DNA of 64,000 bases from Myotis daubentonii. Its lineage: Eukaryota > Chordata > Mammalia > Chiroptera > Vespertilionidae. Positions 42,357-54,452 of this stretch are shown here, piece by piece. Within the stretch, counting starts at the first letter, position 1, and every line of letters starts with the position of its first letter. The stretch lies in NCBI RefSeq assembly GCF_963259705.1, contig NC_081841.1, positions 115,294,979 through 115,358,978 on the forward strand, written 5' to 3'. Position numbers and translations under genes: made by a program. The notes under the pieces were generated by a model that searched no databases, was not told the DNA's origin, and saw only the letters and a program-made list of their open reading frames with translations.

Positions 42357-44880
42357 GTTCTTTGTCTTTAGCCTTTGCTATTTTAATTATGATGTGTCTT
42401 GGTGTGGGTCTCTTTTGAATTCATCTTGATTATGACTCTCTGTGCTTCCTGAACTTGTGTGACTTTTTCCTTCACTAGGATAGAGTAGTTTTCTGGCAGT
42501 ATTTCTTCACAGAAATTCTCTTGCTCTTGCTCACATTCTTCTCCTTCTGGCACTCCTGTGATATGAATGTTGTTATGTTTCATGTTGTCCCAAAGCTTCC
42601 TTAAGCTATCCTTATGCTTTTTTATTATTTATTCTTTTTGCTATTGTTATTGTGTGTTTTTTCTACTTATTTCAAGTCACTGATTCAACCCTCTGCTTCA
42701 TCTAACCAACTTTTTATTTCCTCCAGTTTATTCTTGATGTCATTCTTCATTTCCTATTAGTTATTTTTCTGGTTTCTTGTGTCCTTTCTGATGCTGTTAT
42801 AATTCTCACTAAGTGCCTGGTGCATTCTTATAACTGTTACTTTGTACTCTATATCTGATAATTTGTTTGCCTCCATTTCATTTAGCTTTTTTTTCCTGGA
42901 AATTCCTCCTTTTATTTAAATTTGGGTTTGTTTCTTTGTCTTCCCATTTTGGCAGTTTTGTTTTTGTTTCTATGTATTAAATAGGCTTAACCCTAACAAC
43001 AGTGTGAAAGCTTCTGTGGAGGTGTAGTATTGAGTTGTTTCTTGGGGCTCATTGGCATATTCTTCCAGCTCATTTGAACTCCCTGCTTCAGGAAGGTCTC
43101 TTGTGGGTTATGTGCACCCCTGTTTGTAGTTGATGCTTGATTGTCATTGGCCCTTTTGTGAGTACAGTTAACCCTTCAGGCTGGGTGATCATATGGCTAA
43201 ACCTCTGTCATCCTAAATGAGAAGTAGTTCAGGGGCTGCTCCCTGTAGCAGGGTTGTTTCCAGCAGGTTCTTGTGTCTGCAGGGATCCCCCTTTGACTGT
43301 GCTGCTCATATGGCTAGTTAGGTCAAGCTCTGGTGCAGTGTGAAGCTCACCTCTTATTTTGTTTGTTTGTTTGTTTTTGCTCCGTTGGGATGGGTTACAG
43401 GTTCAGGTCACTGTCAGACATTGTATGTAACTATCCTTCAGCTACCTGTCTGTAGCCACCACACTGTTCCCTGTTTGTGTCTGCAACTATTAAACCTGTG
43501 TGTACAAGGGAAGGTCAATCTGTGTAATAGGGTCAGCTTTTTCCAGCATAGAGCTGGGGGAAGTTCTGTGATAGGTATGAGGTTCACTGAGGTCCACTTC
43601 CACCTTTAAGCTACTCCATCCCCTGAGATTTCTTGGTCTTATTCCAGAGCCTTCTGAAGAGAGACTGTAGGATGAAGCCAGGTTAGCCAAAATAGGTCTC
43701 CTGTTTGGGGATCACAGTCATCCATGAGGGGAAATTAGTCCCTGCTTCAAAGCTAAACCCCTCAGTCTCTACCAGAGTATCCAAATCTAGTTCCCCCTAG
43801 CAGGGCTCCCTGCAGGTTCACATCCACCTAGCTGTCTCCTCAGCAGGTGTGAGTTCAGCCTTCCTGTGCTCAGGGGGATAGGTCAAAGTCTCCCTTTGAG
43901 GGTGTTGGCCCAGACTAAGCATCTCCTTCTATTCCCAAACAGTAGCCTCTGAGGGTCTTATATTTTGAATGTCCCTAATCTGTGCCTCTCTCCCTTCCCC
44001 CATAGAACTGTGCCCAGTGGTGTATCTGGGCTTGGTGGGGCTGATTCAAGTAGTCTTTATTTTAGAGTGGTGCACACAATATATGGCAGGGGTGGGAAGA
44101 ACTCCCTTTCCTTCACAGTGCAGCACAGGCTGACCTTGCAGTGCAGCTCAGATCTGCCTTCCCACAGTGTAGCTGCAGAGCCATGAACTGACCTGCCTGA
44201 CTCCCAGACAGAGGCCTCCCCAGGAGATACAGTCTGAAAAACCTACCTCTGCACAACTCCCCGGTATTCCCCATGCTGTCACACCAAGCAGGAGGGGACC
44301 AAGAATCAGCCTTGCATGCCACTCTTATCTCTTCTGTGGCAGTCACAGTGGTGGGGGAATGAAATTCCCAGTTTTGCTCAAGCTCTGATCCCAGCAGGAC
44401 AGGTGGAAAAATTGGCTCACCTGTGTCATCAAACCAAGCAGAATGGGCCAAAAATCACCTCCCTGCACAATTCTCCTGTGCCACCAAATTTAGCAAGATG
44501 TGGAAGAGTAAGTTGTTCAGCAGGTGCGGGGGAGGGGTAGTGACTGTGTACTTGACATGGGCAAGGTCCATCCTCTTTCCCAAGCCACACGGTTTAGTCA
44601 CTAACTAGCTCTCTGCCCAGATACTTTTCAGAGAATAAAGGGCACCTCAAAGTCACTGAGCAGTGAGCGGGGCCCTCCTCAGGGCCCAACAGCAGTGACT
44701 CCAGCATTCAGAGACTAGAGCGAACTCTCTAGGCTGGTACTATAACAATAGAAACACTCTTTCTCTGGAATAATGCAGTCTGGGTCTGCCAGACAGATGG
44801 AATCTCAATTGATTCCCATCACCCAATGACACCTGGGCTCTTCTTCCTGCCCCTGTTGCTCTGGGCTGGAAATCGCTACC

Positions 44881-47466
44881 TGGAGTTGAAAAGTATACTA
44901 CACAAACACATGTGTTTTTTTTTCTGTTCATTGCAAAATCTGAGAATCTAGAATACAACATAAAACCTGATAGATGGTTAAACATACTTGTTGAATTAAT
45001 GTAAATGAGCACATTATTTAACTTTCCCATTGTTCTTCTCTTACTGAAATAATGTTATTGGAAAACAATATTTTTAAAAAACATTAATAAAAAAACTAAC
45101 AATTTTTAAAGAATACCAATCATATGTTTAGAAACCCTTTATAAAGCATTTATGAGTCTTTATAGTAGTGACACTGCTTTAAATTTCATGATTATGAGCA
45201 ACATTTTAACTCTGAACTATTTTAGCATATTTTAATAGAATATCAATGAACCAATAGCATTTAAAATATAGACTTAACTACTTTAAGTTTGTAAACTAGA
45301 TGTAGTACTCTGTTCTAAAACTATTTTCTAAATTCTTCATTTATTAGCTATTCATCTTTTATAAAAGACTCCAATATAAACCATCTTAAATTTATAAATC
45401 ATGATAATTCATTGATGACAAGAAATTTCTATTATCAATTTGGAAAATTGTATTTGAATTTATTTCTTCCTTTTATAGCTCCTTGGAAAATGTTGTGAAT
45501 ATAAACTATTGACATAGAAATAAGCTGTTATCTTCTGGGCAGCCTCAGTTCTGATATTTTAGTTTTCTACCTACTTCTATTATTACACTATCATTGTAAG
45601 TCTCCACATCAAAGAGTTAAACAAGTGCACATGGGTGCATATGAATATATATTCACTCTAGGATATTTTACCACTGTCTCTCATTGTATTCTATATGAAC
45701 CTATACCACCTCCCTGCCACACACACACACAATCTAAGAGAAGCAGCTATGAGGAAAATAAACTCACAGAGAACAGTTTAAAAATAAAATTTTCCAGCTT
45801 CCTAGTTTAAAAATATCATGCTTGTTGAGACTTGCAATGATTAAAAATAGACCTTAAGTAGAGAGATTGTGTATGTTTTAAGATCTGTTTATCTGAGATT
45901 TTTATGTCAAAGATATTTAAGAATCAAAGTTTATATTTCATCTGTAATGTCTTTAGTCTAGAGAGCAAACCACCCCCATTTTTACCCCCACATATACATA
46001 GTATTAACTACTTCCTGCATATGCTACATAAGTTCAGAGTTCAACTTTATTTTGAAAGGAATAACTCAGAAGCTTTTCTGTAAAACACTTGGCTAGAAAC
46101 TCATATGTGGTGTTGTCATCCTGAACTATCCCTTATTATTCAATGTATGGTAAATAAATCTTGCTCATGAAATGTTGGTATGAAATAGAAGTGAACATTT
46201 AAATCAATAGTTTTAAGGTTAATTGATTTGTTAACTTTTTGATTAAAATTTTCATTTAAAATTTAATTTAAATTCAGTAATTTGAGGCTTTACTAGTAAT
46301 TTTTAATAGTAAGATAGAGATGTATCTCTACACTCCCTCTTAGTAAGACCCATACTTAATCAAATACACTCACCACTTTAAATGTTTCCTAGATATTTTT
46401 CTCCTTTACTAGAAAGTACCCCCTCCGTAATGAACTTGGTTAACATTCCTAGATGTAATTCCTATAGTTTTTAAATATGTAAAATCTCTTTAAACCTTGA
46501 GGGTAAAATATATACTGAATCATTACTAGATCTAAAAGATTGTGCAGGATGTCACAGCAACCACAGAAGGTAGGGGGAAATATATATATCCACAATAGTT
46601 GTTCTCTGCTTTTGATTTGCAGCCTTTAAAAGAGAAAATAAAAGTTATCATTTTCTTCCGAGTCTTTAAAATACACATGAAAACACTATATTTAATTCTA
46701 GCAAAGGTTTATCAAGTTTAGAGTCTCATAAGGACATGCCAAAAGTTTATATGTAAAAAAAAATAATCAGAAGCCTAAGGCTTACCCTTGGCTCCTGAGG
46801 AGTGGGGCACAGAGGCACATTCCCCACAGCTTGTCTGAGTACTTTGCTGTTTCTTTCAGAGATTGGCAGTGATAGTTCCTAATGAGGAACTCACTTCTGA
46901 CCACAGTCAAACCTCCACATACAGTTACAGGGGAAGATAGATACATGATTTTCATATTTACAAATTTTGGATGATTACCAAGATCACATTGCAATTGCAA
47001 TAGGCAGATTTTCCAAGTGTCTTGTGTGAAAAACAAAAAAAAACACAAAAAAAAACCAAAACTGCCAACAAATAAAGTTATGATCAGTGAATAATAATTT
47101 CTTATAAAGTCATATGCAATACCTGGAGTAAGTAACATGACTGAGTTGAGTAAACCTGCTTCTCATTACGAAGTTTCAAGTAAATATAAAAATTTTTACA
47201 AATTGTTTTTAGTTGCTTAATTCCTCAATGATTAGGAAAAGAGTGGGAGGATACTTTTCACCTGGTATTATGGTAAGCATTTATTTTTGGAATGTTACTG
47301 ATTTTATTGAAGCTAAAATCATTACCTTATTGTCTCCCTCTAACTTGACAGCATTCAAAGCTTTTTTACTTTACCTGGATTCTCAGATTTTGTACTCCCA
47401 TACCCATCATTTAACACTGTCTTTATTTTTTATGTTTTTATTTATTTCTTTTAATTGCCAAGATCT
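44881..47466. other. AT-rich intron, little repeat content
   Basis: About 2.6 kb of mostly unique AT-rich sequence. A short CA run at 45719-45731 and short ORFs lacking any motif are the only features. No TRPC4 exon or other exon is visible. Confidence 0.55.
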
Positions 47467-47688
47467 TTTTTTTTAAATATATTTTATTGATTTTTTACAG
47501 AGAGGAAGGGAGAGAGATAGAGAGTTAGAAACATCGATGAGAGAGAAACATCGATCAGCTGCCTCCTGCACATCTCCTACTGGGGATATGCCCGCAACCC
47601 AGATACATGCCCTTGACTGGAATCGAACCTGGGACCTTTCAGTCCGCAGGCCGACGCTCTATCCACTGAACCAAACCGGTTCCGGCTG
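47467..47688 (-). mobile_element. Young Ves SINE, minus strand
   Basis: Minus-strand CCGGAACCGGTTTGGTTCAG, AGGTTCGATTCCAGTCAAGG and GAGGCAGCTGATCGATG, with the A-tail on the left (poly-T at 47466-47474). It is very close to the SINE at 52379-52602. Confidence 0.93.
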
Positions 47689-47712
47689 CCAAGATCTTTT
47701 AAAAATGTCTTA

Positions 47713-47927
47713 CCCACCTGGTGTGGCTCAGTGGTTGGGCGTCGACCTACGAACCAGGAGATCATGGTTCGATTTCTGGTCAGGGCATTGCCCAGCTTGA
47801 TCCCCAGTATGGGGCATGAAGGAAGCAGCTGATCAGTGATTTTCTCTCATCATTGATGTTTCTGTCTCTCTTTTCCTTTCCCTTCCCCTCTCTGAAATCA
47901 ATAAAAAACATATTTTTAAATGCCTTT
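47713..47927 (+). mobile_element. Ves-type SINE, second subfamily
   Basis: The sequence CCACCTGGTGTGGCTCAGTG is followed by GAACCAGGAGATCATGG, GTTCGATTTCTGGTCAGGG, GGAAGCAGCTGATCAG and CAATAAAAAACATATTTTTA. Confidence 0.92.
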
Positions 47928-48074
47928 TAATTTTTTAAATTACAGCTTATATTCAATATTATTTTGTATTAGTTTGAGGGGTACAACACAATGGTTAGAC
48001 AATCATATACTTTACAAAGTATCTCCACTGATATTTCCATTACCCAAGTGGCACCAAACATACTTATTATGACA

Positions 48075-48612
48075 CTAGAGGCCTGATGCAAGAATTCGTA
48101 CATGGGTGAGGTCCCTCTTGGTAGCCTGCGGAGATCAGGCCCCAGCTTGTGCCCTCAGTCTTGCAGCCCCACACCCCTGGCACCCAGCCTTGGCCTGCTG
48201 CTGCCCCCTCCCTGCTCCACCATCCTGCCTGTGGGGTGATCAATTGGGGCCGGCCCCCCTGCCTGCTCCCTCAGCACCTGGGAGCCGGGCAGTGGCCCCA
48301 CCCCCTGCCGCCATCACCGGTTGCTGTCTATGGGGCAATCAGCAGGGCGATTGGGTCCCTGCTTATACCCACCTTGACCTGGAACCTACTCTACAAACCC
48401 ACCACGGACCTTCTCTTGTTGGGGCCCATTGGAGCCAGGAATGCCTCCACTGCCGCCCACTGCCAGCACCACATCTCCAACGCCAGTCATGTTCTGCACC
48501 GCACCTTGGTGGTCAGCGCATGTCATAGCGAGTGGTCGAACTCCTGATCAAATTCTCCGTTAAACGACTACCCAAGGGGACAATTTGCATATTAGGCTTT
48601 TATTATACAGGA
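48075..48612 (-). mobile_element. Helitron
   Basis: It opens CTAGAGGCCTGATGCAAGAA with a worn palindrome and ends TTGCATATTAGGCTTTTATT then ATACAGGA. The interior is C-rich (CCTGCCTGCTCCCTC modules). The two long overlapping + strand ORFs are chance frames in it. Confidence 0.9.
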
Positions 48613-48837
48613 TTATTTTCTCTATTCCCTAAGCTGTACTTTATATTCCCATGGCTGTTTTGCAACAACCTATCTGTACTTCTCAGTACCTTCATCTTTT
48701 ACACCCAGTCCCTCAACATCACTCTCCACTGGCAACCATCAGTCTGTTTTCTGTGTCCATGAGTCTGTTTCTATTTCATTTGTTCATTTGTGTTGTTCTT
48801 TAGATTCCACATATAGGTGAAATCATATATATATACA

Positions 48838-49312
48838 CTAGAGGCCCAATGCATGAATTTGTGCACCAGTGGGGTCCCTTGGCCTGACCTGTGGGATCAG
48901 GTTGAAAATGGCTCTCTGGCATCCCCCAAGGGGTCTCGGATTGCAAGAGGGCACAGACCAGATTGAGGGACCTCATGTATGCATGATCAAGGCCAGGAGG
49001 GACGCAGGAGGTTGGCCAGCCAGGGATGGACTACAGGACAGCTCCAGGGCGTGTCTGACCAGTCTCACTCAGTCCCAATCAGCTGCACCTCAACAGCAAG
49101 CTAGCTTACTTGTCAGAGCATCTACCACCTGGTGGTCAGTGCAAGTCATAGAGATTGGTCGACTGGTCAACTGTCTGCTCCCTGATGGTCAGCGCATGTC
49201 ATAGTGAGTGGGTGAGTGGCCTTAGCATATCATTAGCATATTATGCTTTGATTGGTTGAACAGATGACTGGGTGACCGGATACTTAACATATTAGGCTTT
49301 TATCATATAGGA
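48838..49312 (-). mobile_element. Helitron
   Basis: It opens CTAGAGGCCCAATGCATGAA and ends ACATATTAGGCTTTTATCAT then ATAGGA. It closely resembles unit 4 at 15217-15622, sharing GGACGYRGGAGGTTGGCCAG and TGATTGGTTGAA modules. Confidence 0.92.
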
Positions 49313-49385
49313 TATGTATATGTAAATATATATGTGTGTGTGTGTGTGTGTGTGTATATAAAATCATATGATATACATATATTTA

Positions 49386-49906
49386 ATTGTTTAAAGTATT
49401 ATATGTATCTTCTTTTTCCCCCATTGACCCCTCCCCAGCCACTTCTAGCCCCCAGCTGTCCCCACCCCCCCACCCTGTGTCCATGGTTATGCTTATATGC
49501 ATGCATATAAGTCCTTTGGTTGGTCTCTTACCCCCGACCCCAACCTCCCCTGCCTTTCCTCTGAGGTTTGATGGTCTGTTCAATGCTTCTCTGTCTCTGG
49601 ATCTATTTTTGTTCATCAGTTTATGTTGTTCATTATATTACACAAATGAGTGAGATTATGTGATATTTATCTTTCTCAGAATGGCTTATTTCCCTTAGCA
49701 TAATGCTCTCCAGTTCCATCCATGCTGTTGCAAATGGTAAAAGTTCCTTCTTTTTTTAAGCAGCATAGTATTCCATTGTATAGATGTACCACAGTTTTTT
49801 AATTCACTCATCTACTGATCGGCACTTAGGCTGTTTCCAAATCTTAGCTATTGTAAATTGTGCTGCTATGAACATAGGGGTGCATATATCGTTTCTGATT
49901 GGTGTT

Positions 49907-49910
<4 letters not shown>
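49386..49910 (-). mobile_element. L1 3' fragment nested in the old L1
   Basis: Antisense L1 from TTGTTTAAAGTATTATATGT to CTGATTGGTGTTTCTG, where a 50-bp (AT)n tract begins. The old L1 resumes after that tract. Confidence 0.87.

Positions 49911-49960
<50 letters not shown>
49911..49960. repeat. (AT)n microsatellite
   Basis: 25 uninterrupted AT units lie exactly at the junction of the nested L1 fragment and the old L1. Confidence 0.97.
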
Positions 49961-49965
<5 letters not shown>

Positions 49966-50630
49966 CATAATGTTTTTCTCTGACTGACTTGTTTCACTTA
50001 GCACAGAACACTCTAGGTCCACCCACGCTTTCATAAATGGCAATATTTCATTTCTTTTTATAGCTGAATCATATTCCATTGTGAATATATTCTACAGCTT
50101 CTTTGTCCCGTCATCAATTGATGGGCTCCTGGGTTGGTTCCATAGGTGGGCTATTGTAAATAATGTTTCAATGAACATGGAAGTGCATATATTCTTCAGA
50201 ATTAGTGTTTTGGGTTTCATTGGCTATATGCCCAGAAGTGGAAATACTGGGTCATAAGGCATTTCCATCTTTAATTTTTTTTGAGGAATCGCCATACTGT
50301 TTTCCACAGTGGCTATACCATTTTACATTCCCACCAGCAGTGAATGAGTGTTCTTTTTTCTCCTTATAGAAAGTGAAGTTGAGAATCTTTTCATATATCT
50401 ATTCACCATTTGCTTGTCTTTTTGGGATAATTTTCTGTTTAGGTCCTCTGCCCATTATTTAATTGCATTGTTTGTTTGTTTGTTTACTGTTTAGTTGTAT
50501 GAATCATATATTTATATATATATATCTGATATTAAATCCTTTTTGGAGCTGTTCTTTGTAAATATATTATCCCATTTGGTTGATTGACTCTTTGTTTGTT
50601 GTTGGTTTCTTTTGTTGTCCCAAACTTTTT

Positions 50631-51853
50631 TCCATTACAGTTGTTCCTCTTTTTCCCCCCATAGCTCCCCTCCACCCATTTCCCTCCCCACCCTCAGCCC
50701 TCACCCCCCTCCACTGTCCTCATCCATAGGTGCAAGATTTTTGTTCAGTCTCTTCCCGCATCCCCCACACCCCTTTCCCCTCCAAGAATAGTCAGTCCAC
50801 TCCCTTTCTATGCCCCTGATTCTATTATAACCACCAGTTTATTCTGTTTATCATATTATTTATTCACTTGATTTTTAGATTTACTTGTTGATAGATTTGT
50901 ATTTGTTGTTCATAGTTTGTATCTTTACCTTTTTCTTCTTCTTCCTCTTCTTAAAGGATACCTTTTAGCATTTCATCTAATACTGGTTTGGTGGTGATGA
51001 ACTCCTTTAGCTTTTTCTTATCTGTGAAGCTCTTTATCTGACCTTCAATTCTGAATGATAGCTTTGCTGGGTAAAATAATCTTGGTTATAGGTTCTTGGT
51101 ATTCATCACTTTGAATATTTCTTGACACTCCCATCTGGCCTGCAAAGTTTCTGTTGAGAAATCAGCTGACAGTCATATGGGTACTCCCTTGTAGGTAACT
51201 GACTGTCTTTCTCTTGCTGCTTTTAAGATTCTCTCTTTGTCTTTTGTTCTTGGCATTTTAATTATGATGTGTCTCAGTGTGGTCCTCTTTGGATTCCTTT
51301 TGTTTGGGGTTCTCTGCGCTTCCTGGACTTGTAAGTCTATTTCTTTGACCAGGTAGGGGAACTTTTCTGACATTATTTCTTCAAATAGGTTTTCAATATC
51401 TTGCTCTCTCTCATCTTCTGGCACCCCTATAATTCTGATATTGGTACGCTTGAAGCTGTCCCAGAGGCTCCTTACACTATCTTTGTATTTTTGGATTCTT
51501 TTTTCATTTTGCTTTTCTGGTTAGGTGTTTCTTGTTTCTTCATATTTCAAATCTTTAACTTGATTCTTGCGATCCTCTAGTCTGCTATTGGGAGTCTGTA
51601 TAATATTCTTTATTTCAGTCAGTGTATGCTAAATTTCTAGTTGGTTCTTTATCACAACCTCAAGGGTCTCATTAGATTTCTTGAGGGTCTCATTAAGTTT
51701 ATCAGCGGTTTCTAGAAAATTCTTGAAAAACCTGAAAAGTGTGGTTTTGAACTCTATATCCAGTAGTTTGCTTTCCTCCATTTCTGTCATTTATGTCCTG
51801 TTTCTTTGTCTCCGCATTTTTTTATCCTTCACTGTGTCGATAGATTGGCTTTC
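50631..51853 (-). mobile_element. Half-L1 copy, 5'-truncated, older than the other two
   Basis: Same family as 21504-23392 but more diverged. It is flanked by TGTTGTCCCAAACTTTTT at 50613-50630 and 51854-51871. It stops just 5' of ORF1. The 3' end here reads GGAACAACTGTAATGGAA on the minus strand. Confidence 0.9.
50960..51820 (-). pseudogene. Decayed half-L1 ORF1 with the shared TGA
   Basis: The minus-strand open part at 51173-51424 reads MPEDEREQDIENLFEEIM and KMPRTKDKERILKAARERQ, then KGVPI and TGA at the same codon as in the 22-kb and 41-kb copies. The N-terminal half has additional stops and frame breaks. Confidence 0.85.
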
Positions 51854-52378
51854 TGTTGTCCCAAACTTTTTATTTTGATGTAGATTTATTCATTTATTTT
51901 TGCTTTTACTTCACTTGCCTTTGGGGTAAAACTCATGAAATGTTCTCCAAGAGTAAGGTTCATGAGGTTAGTAACTATGAATTCTTCTATGAAATTTATA
52001 TTTTCAGATCTTATAATTAGGTTTTTGATACATTTTTTTAAAATGAATCTTTATTTTTGGAAATATTACAGATGTCCTATTTTATATCCATTGACTTCCT
52101 ATATCCTACACCACCCTTCCAGTCCTTCACTGCATTATTGTCTGTGCTCATGGGTTATGCATATAGGCAAATAAATTATTTGGTGAATCTCTTAACACCC
52201 CCTGCCTTCCCTCTGAGATTTACTAATCTGTTCCATGCTTCTATGACTGTATCTATTTTGTTCATCAGCATATTTTATTCATTAGATTCCACATATGAGT
52301 GAGATTATATGATACTTGCTTTTCTCATAACATTTTATTGGTCCCATTATGTGGTCTCAAAGGATAAGAGATTCTTCT

Positions 52379-52602
52379 TCTTTTTTTTTAATATGTTTTA
52401 TTGATTTTTTACAGAGAGGAAGGGAGAGAGATAGAGAGTTAGAAACATCGATGAGAGAGAAACATCGATCAGCTGCCTCCTGCACATCTCCCACTGGGGA
52501 TGTGCCTGCAACCCAGATACATGCCCTTGACCGGAATCGAACCTGGGACCTTTCAGTCCGCAGGCCGACGCTCTATCCACTGAGCCAAACCGGTTTTGGC
52601 AA
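52379..52602 (-). mobile_element. Young Ves SINE, minus strand
   Basis: Minus-strand GCCAAAACCGGTTTGGCTCA, AGGTTCGATTCCGGTCAAGG and GAGGCAGCTGATCGATG. Its A-tail lies on the left. It is flanked by AAGAGATTCTTCTT-like repeats at 52366 and 52602, a likely target duplication. Confidence 0.93.
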
Positions 52603-53569
52603 GAGATTCTTCTTTTTATTGCTGCATAGTATTCCAATGTGTAAATGTATCACAGCTTCTTTGTCCACTAATGGACACTGGGGCTCTTTCCAATTCTTAG
52701 CTATTGTAACTAGTGCTGCTATAAACATAGGAGTGTATATATTGTTTCTGATTGGTGTTTGAGGATCCTTAGGGTATATTCCTAGAAGTGGGATCACTGG
52801 GTCAAATGGAAGTTCCATATTTAATTTTTTTTTTTTTTTTTAGTAAATTCCATACTGTTTTTCATAGTGGTTGCACCCGTCTGTATTTCCACTAGCAATG
52901 GGTTACATTTTCTCCACATCCTCTCCAGCACTTGCCGATTGTTGATTTGTTGATGGTAGCCATTCTGACAGGTGTGAGGTGATACCTCATTGTCATTTTA
53001 ATTAGCATCTCTCTGATGATTAGTGGCTTTGAGCATTTTTTCATATCTCTTGGACATCTGTATGTCCTCTTTGGTGAAATATCTATTTAGGTGCTGTGCT
53101 CATTTTTTAATTGGACTGTTTATCTTCTGTTTTGTTAAGTTGTATGAGTTTCTTATATATGTTGGGTATTAACCCTTTATTAGATGTATCATTGCCAAAT
53201 TTGTTGCCCCTTACAGTGGGCTCCCTTTTCATTTTGTTGATGGTTTCTTTTGCTACGTAGAAGCTTTTTTTATTTTGAAGTAGTCCCATTTGTTTATTTT
53301 TTCCTTTGTTTCCCTTGCCCTAGAAGATGTATCTGCAAACATATTGCTATGAGAGATGTCTAAGATTTTGCTGCCTATGGTTTCTTCTAGGATTTTTATG
53401 GGTTCACGACTTAGATTTAGGTCTGTTATCCATTTTGAGTTTATTTTGTTTATGGTATAAGTTAATGGTCTAATTTCTTTTTTTTTGCATATACCTGTCC
53501 GATTTTCCCATCACCATTTATTGAAGAGATTGTCTTGACTCCATTGTACGCTCTTGCCTCCTTAGTAAA

Positions 53570-53787
53570 AAAAAATTTTTTTTTAATATATATGTTATTG
53601 ACTTAACAGAGAGGAAGGGAGAGAGGTAATTAGAAACATTAATGAGAGAGAAACAACAATCAGCTGCCTCCTACACACCCCCTACTGGAGACCAAGCCCA
53701 CAACCAATGTACATGAACAGAATTGAACCCAGGACCCTTCAGTCCCCAGGATGACACTCTATCCATTGAATCAAAACTGTTAGGGCC
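53570..53787 (-). mobile_element. Diverged Ves SINE, minus strand
   Basis: Minus-strand GCCCTAACAGTTTTGATTCA, GGTTCAATTCTGTTCATG and GAGGCAGCTGATTG, with an A/T tail on the left. Confidence 0.85.
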
Positions 53788-54452
53788 TTTGTCAAATATT
53801 AATTTAGCATAATGGTTCGTATCGATTTCTGGGTTCTCTGTTCTGTTCCATTCATTGATGCCAGTTCTTGTGACAGTACCAGGCTGTTTCTCAACATTGC
53901 TGTAGCTATTTAGTGTCTTTTTTCATTCCATATACTTTTTTGGAGTATTTTTTTTCTAGATCTGTCTTATACACCCTTGGTTTTTAAATAGGGATTGCAT
54001 TGAATCTTAGATTGCTTTAGGGAGTATGGACAGTTTAATTATGTTAATTCTACCAATCCATAAATATGAAATATTTTTCCACTTCTTTATATTTTTTCTA
54101 TCTTTTTTCAATGGCCTGTGGTTTCCTAAGTAGCGTTCTTTTACCTCCTTGGCTAAGTTTATCCCTAAGTATCTTATTTTTCTGGTGCAATGGTAAATTA
54201 GAGTTTCTTAAAGACCCTCTTTCTTGGAGTTCATTATTGGTGTCTAAAAATTTCTGGGTGTTATTTCATATACTGCTACATTGATGAATTCATTTATTAA
54301 ATCTAGTAGATTTTTGGTGGAGTCTTTAGGATTTTCTATGTAAAATATCATGCCATCTGTGAATAATTGTAGTTTTACTAACTCCTTTCCAATTTGGATG
54401 CCTTTATTTTTTTCTTCTTGTCTGATTTCTGTGGTTGTGACTCCCAGTACTA

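Larger units (their letters stand above)
38976..44880 (-). mobile_element. L1 5' half, heavily interrupted
   Basis: Minus-strand L1: the start of ORF2 or the region before it (38976-39163, with TGTTTTCTTATCCATTCAGC as at 57.1 kb), ORF1 remnants (40531-40648, 41913-42035, 42357-42960), then a long 5' UTR to about 44880. It was broken by a pogo-like element, a half-L1, an L1 3' fragment and a SINE. The assignment of 43.0-44.9 kb to 5' UTR rests on similarity to 60.4-61.9 kb. Confidence 0.72.
47928..52035 (-). mobile_element. Old L1 (L1M-like), host of four nested insertions
   Basis: Antisense old L1 segments at 47930-48074, 48613-48837, about 49313-49385, 49961-50612 and 51872-52035 form one interrupted element (GAGGGGTACAACACAATGG, CACATATAGGTGAAATCATA, GTGCATATATTCTTCAGAAT, GATTGACTCTTTGTTTG). 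It was hit by two Helitrons, an L1 fragment and a half-L1. No ORF2 remains open. Confidence 0.8.

Noticed and set aside
48106..48547. Two long overlapping + ORFs rich in Ala/Pro/Cys
   Set aside because: They lie entirely inside a C-rich Helitron, have no domain signature and no splice context.
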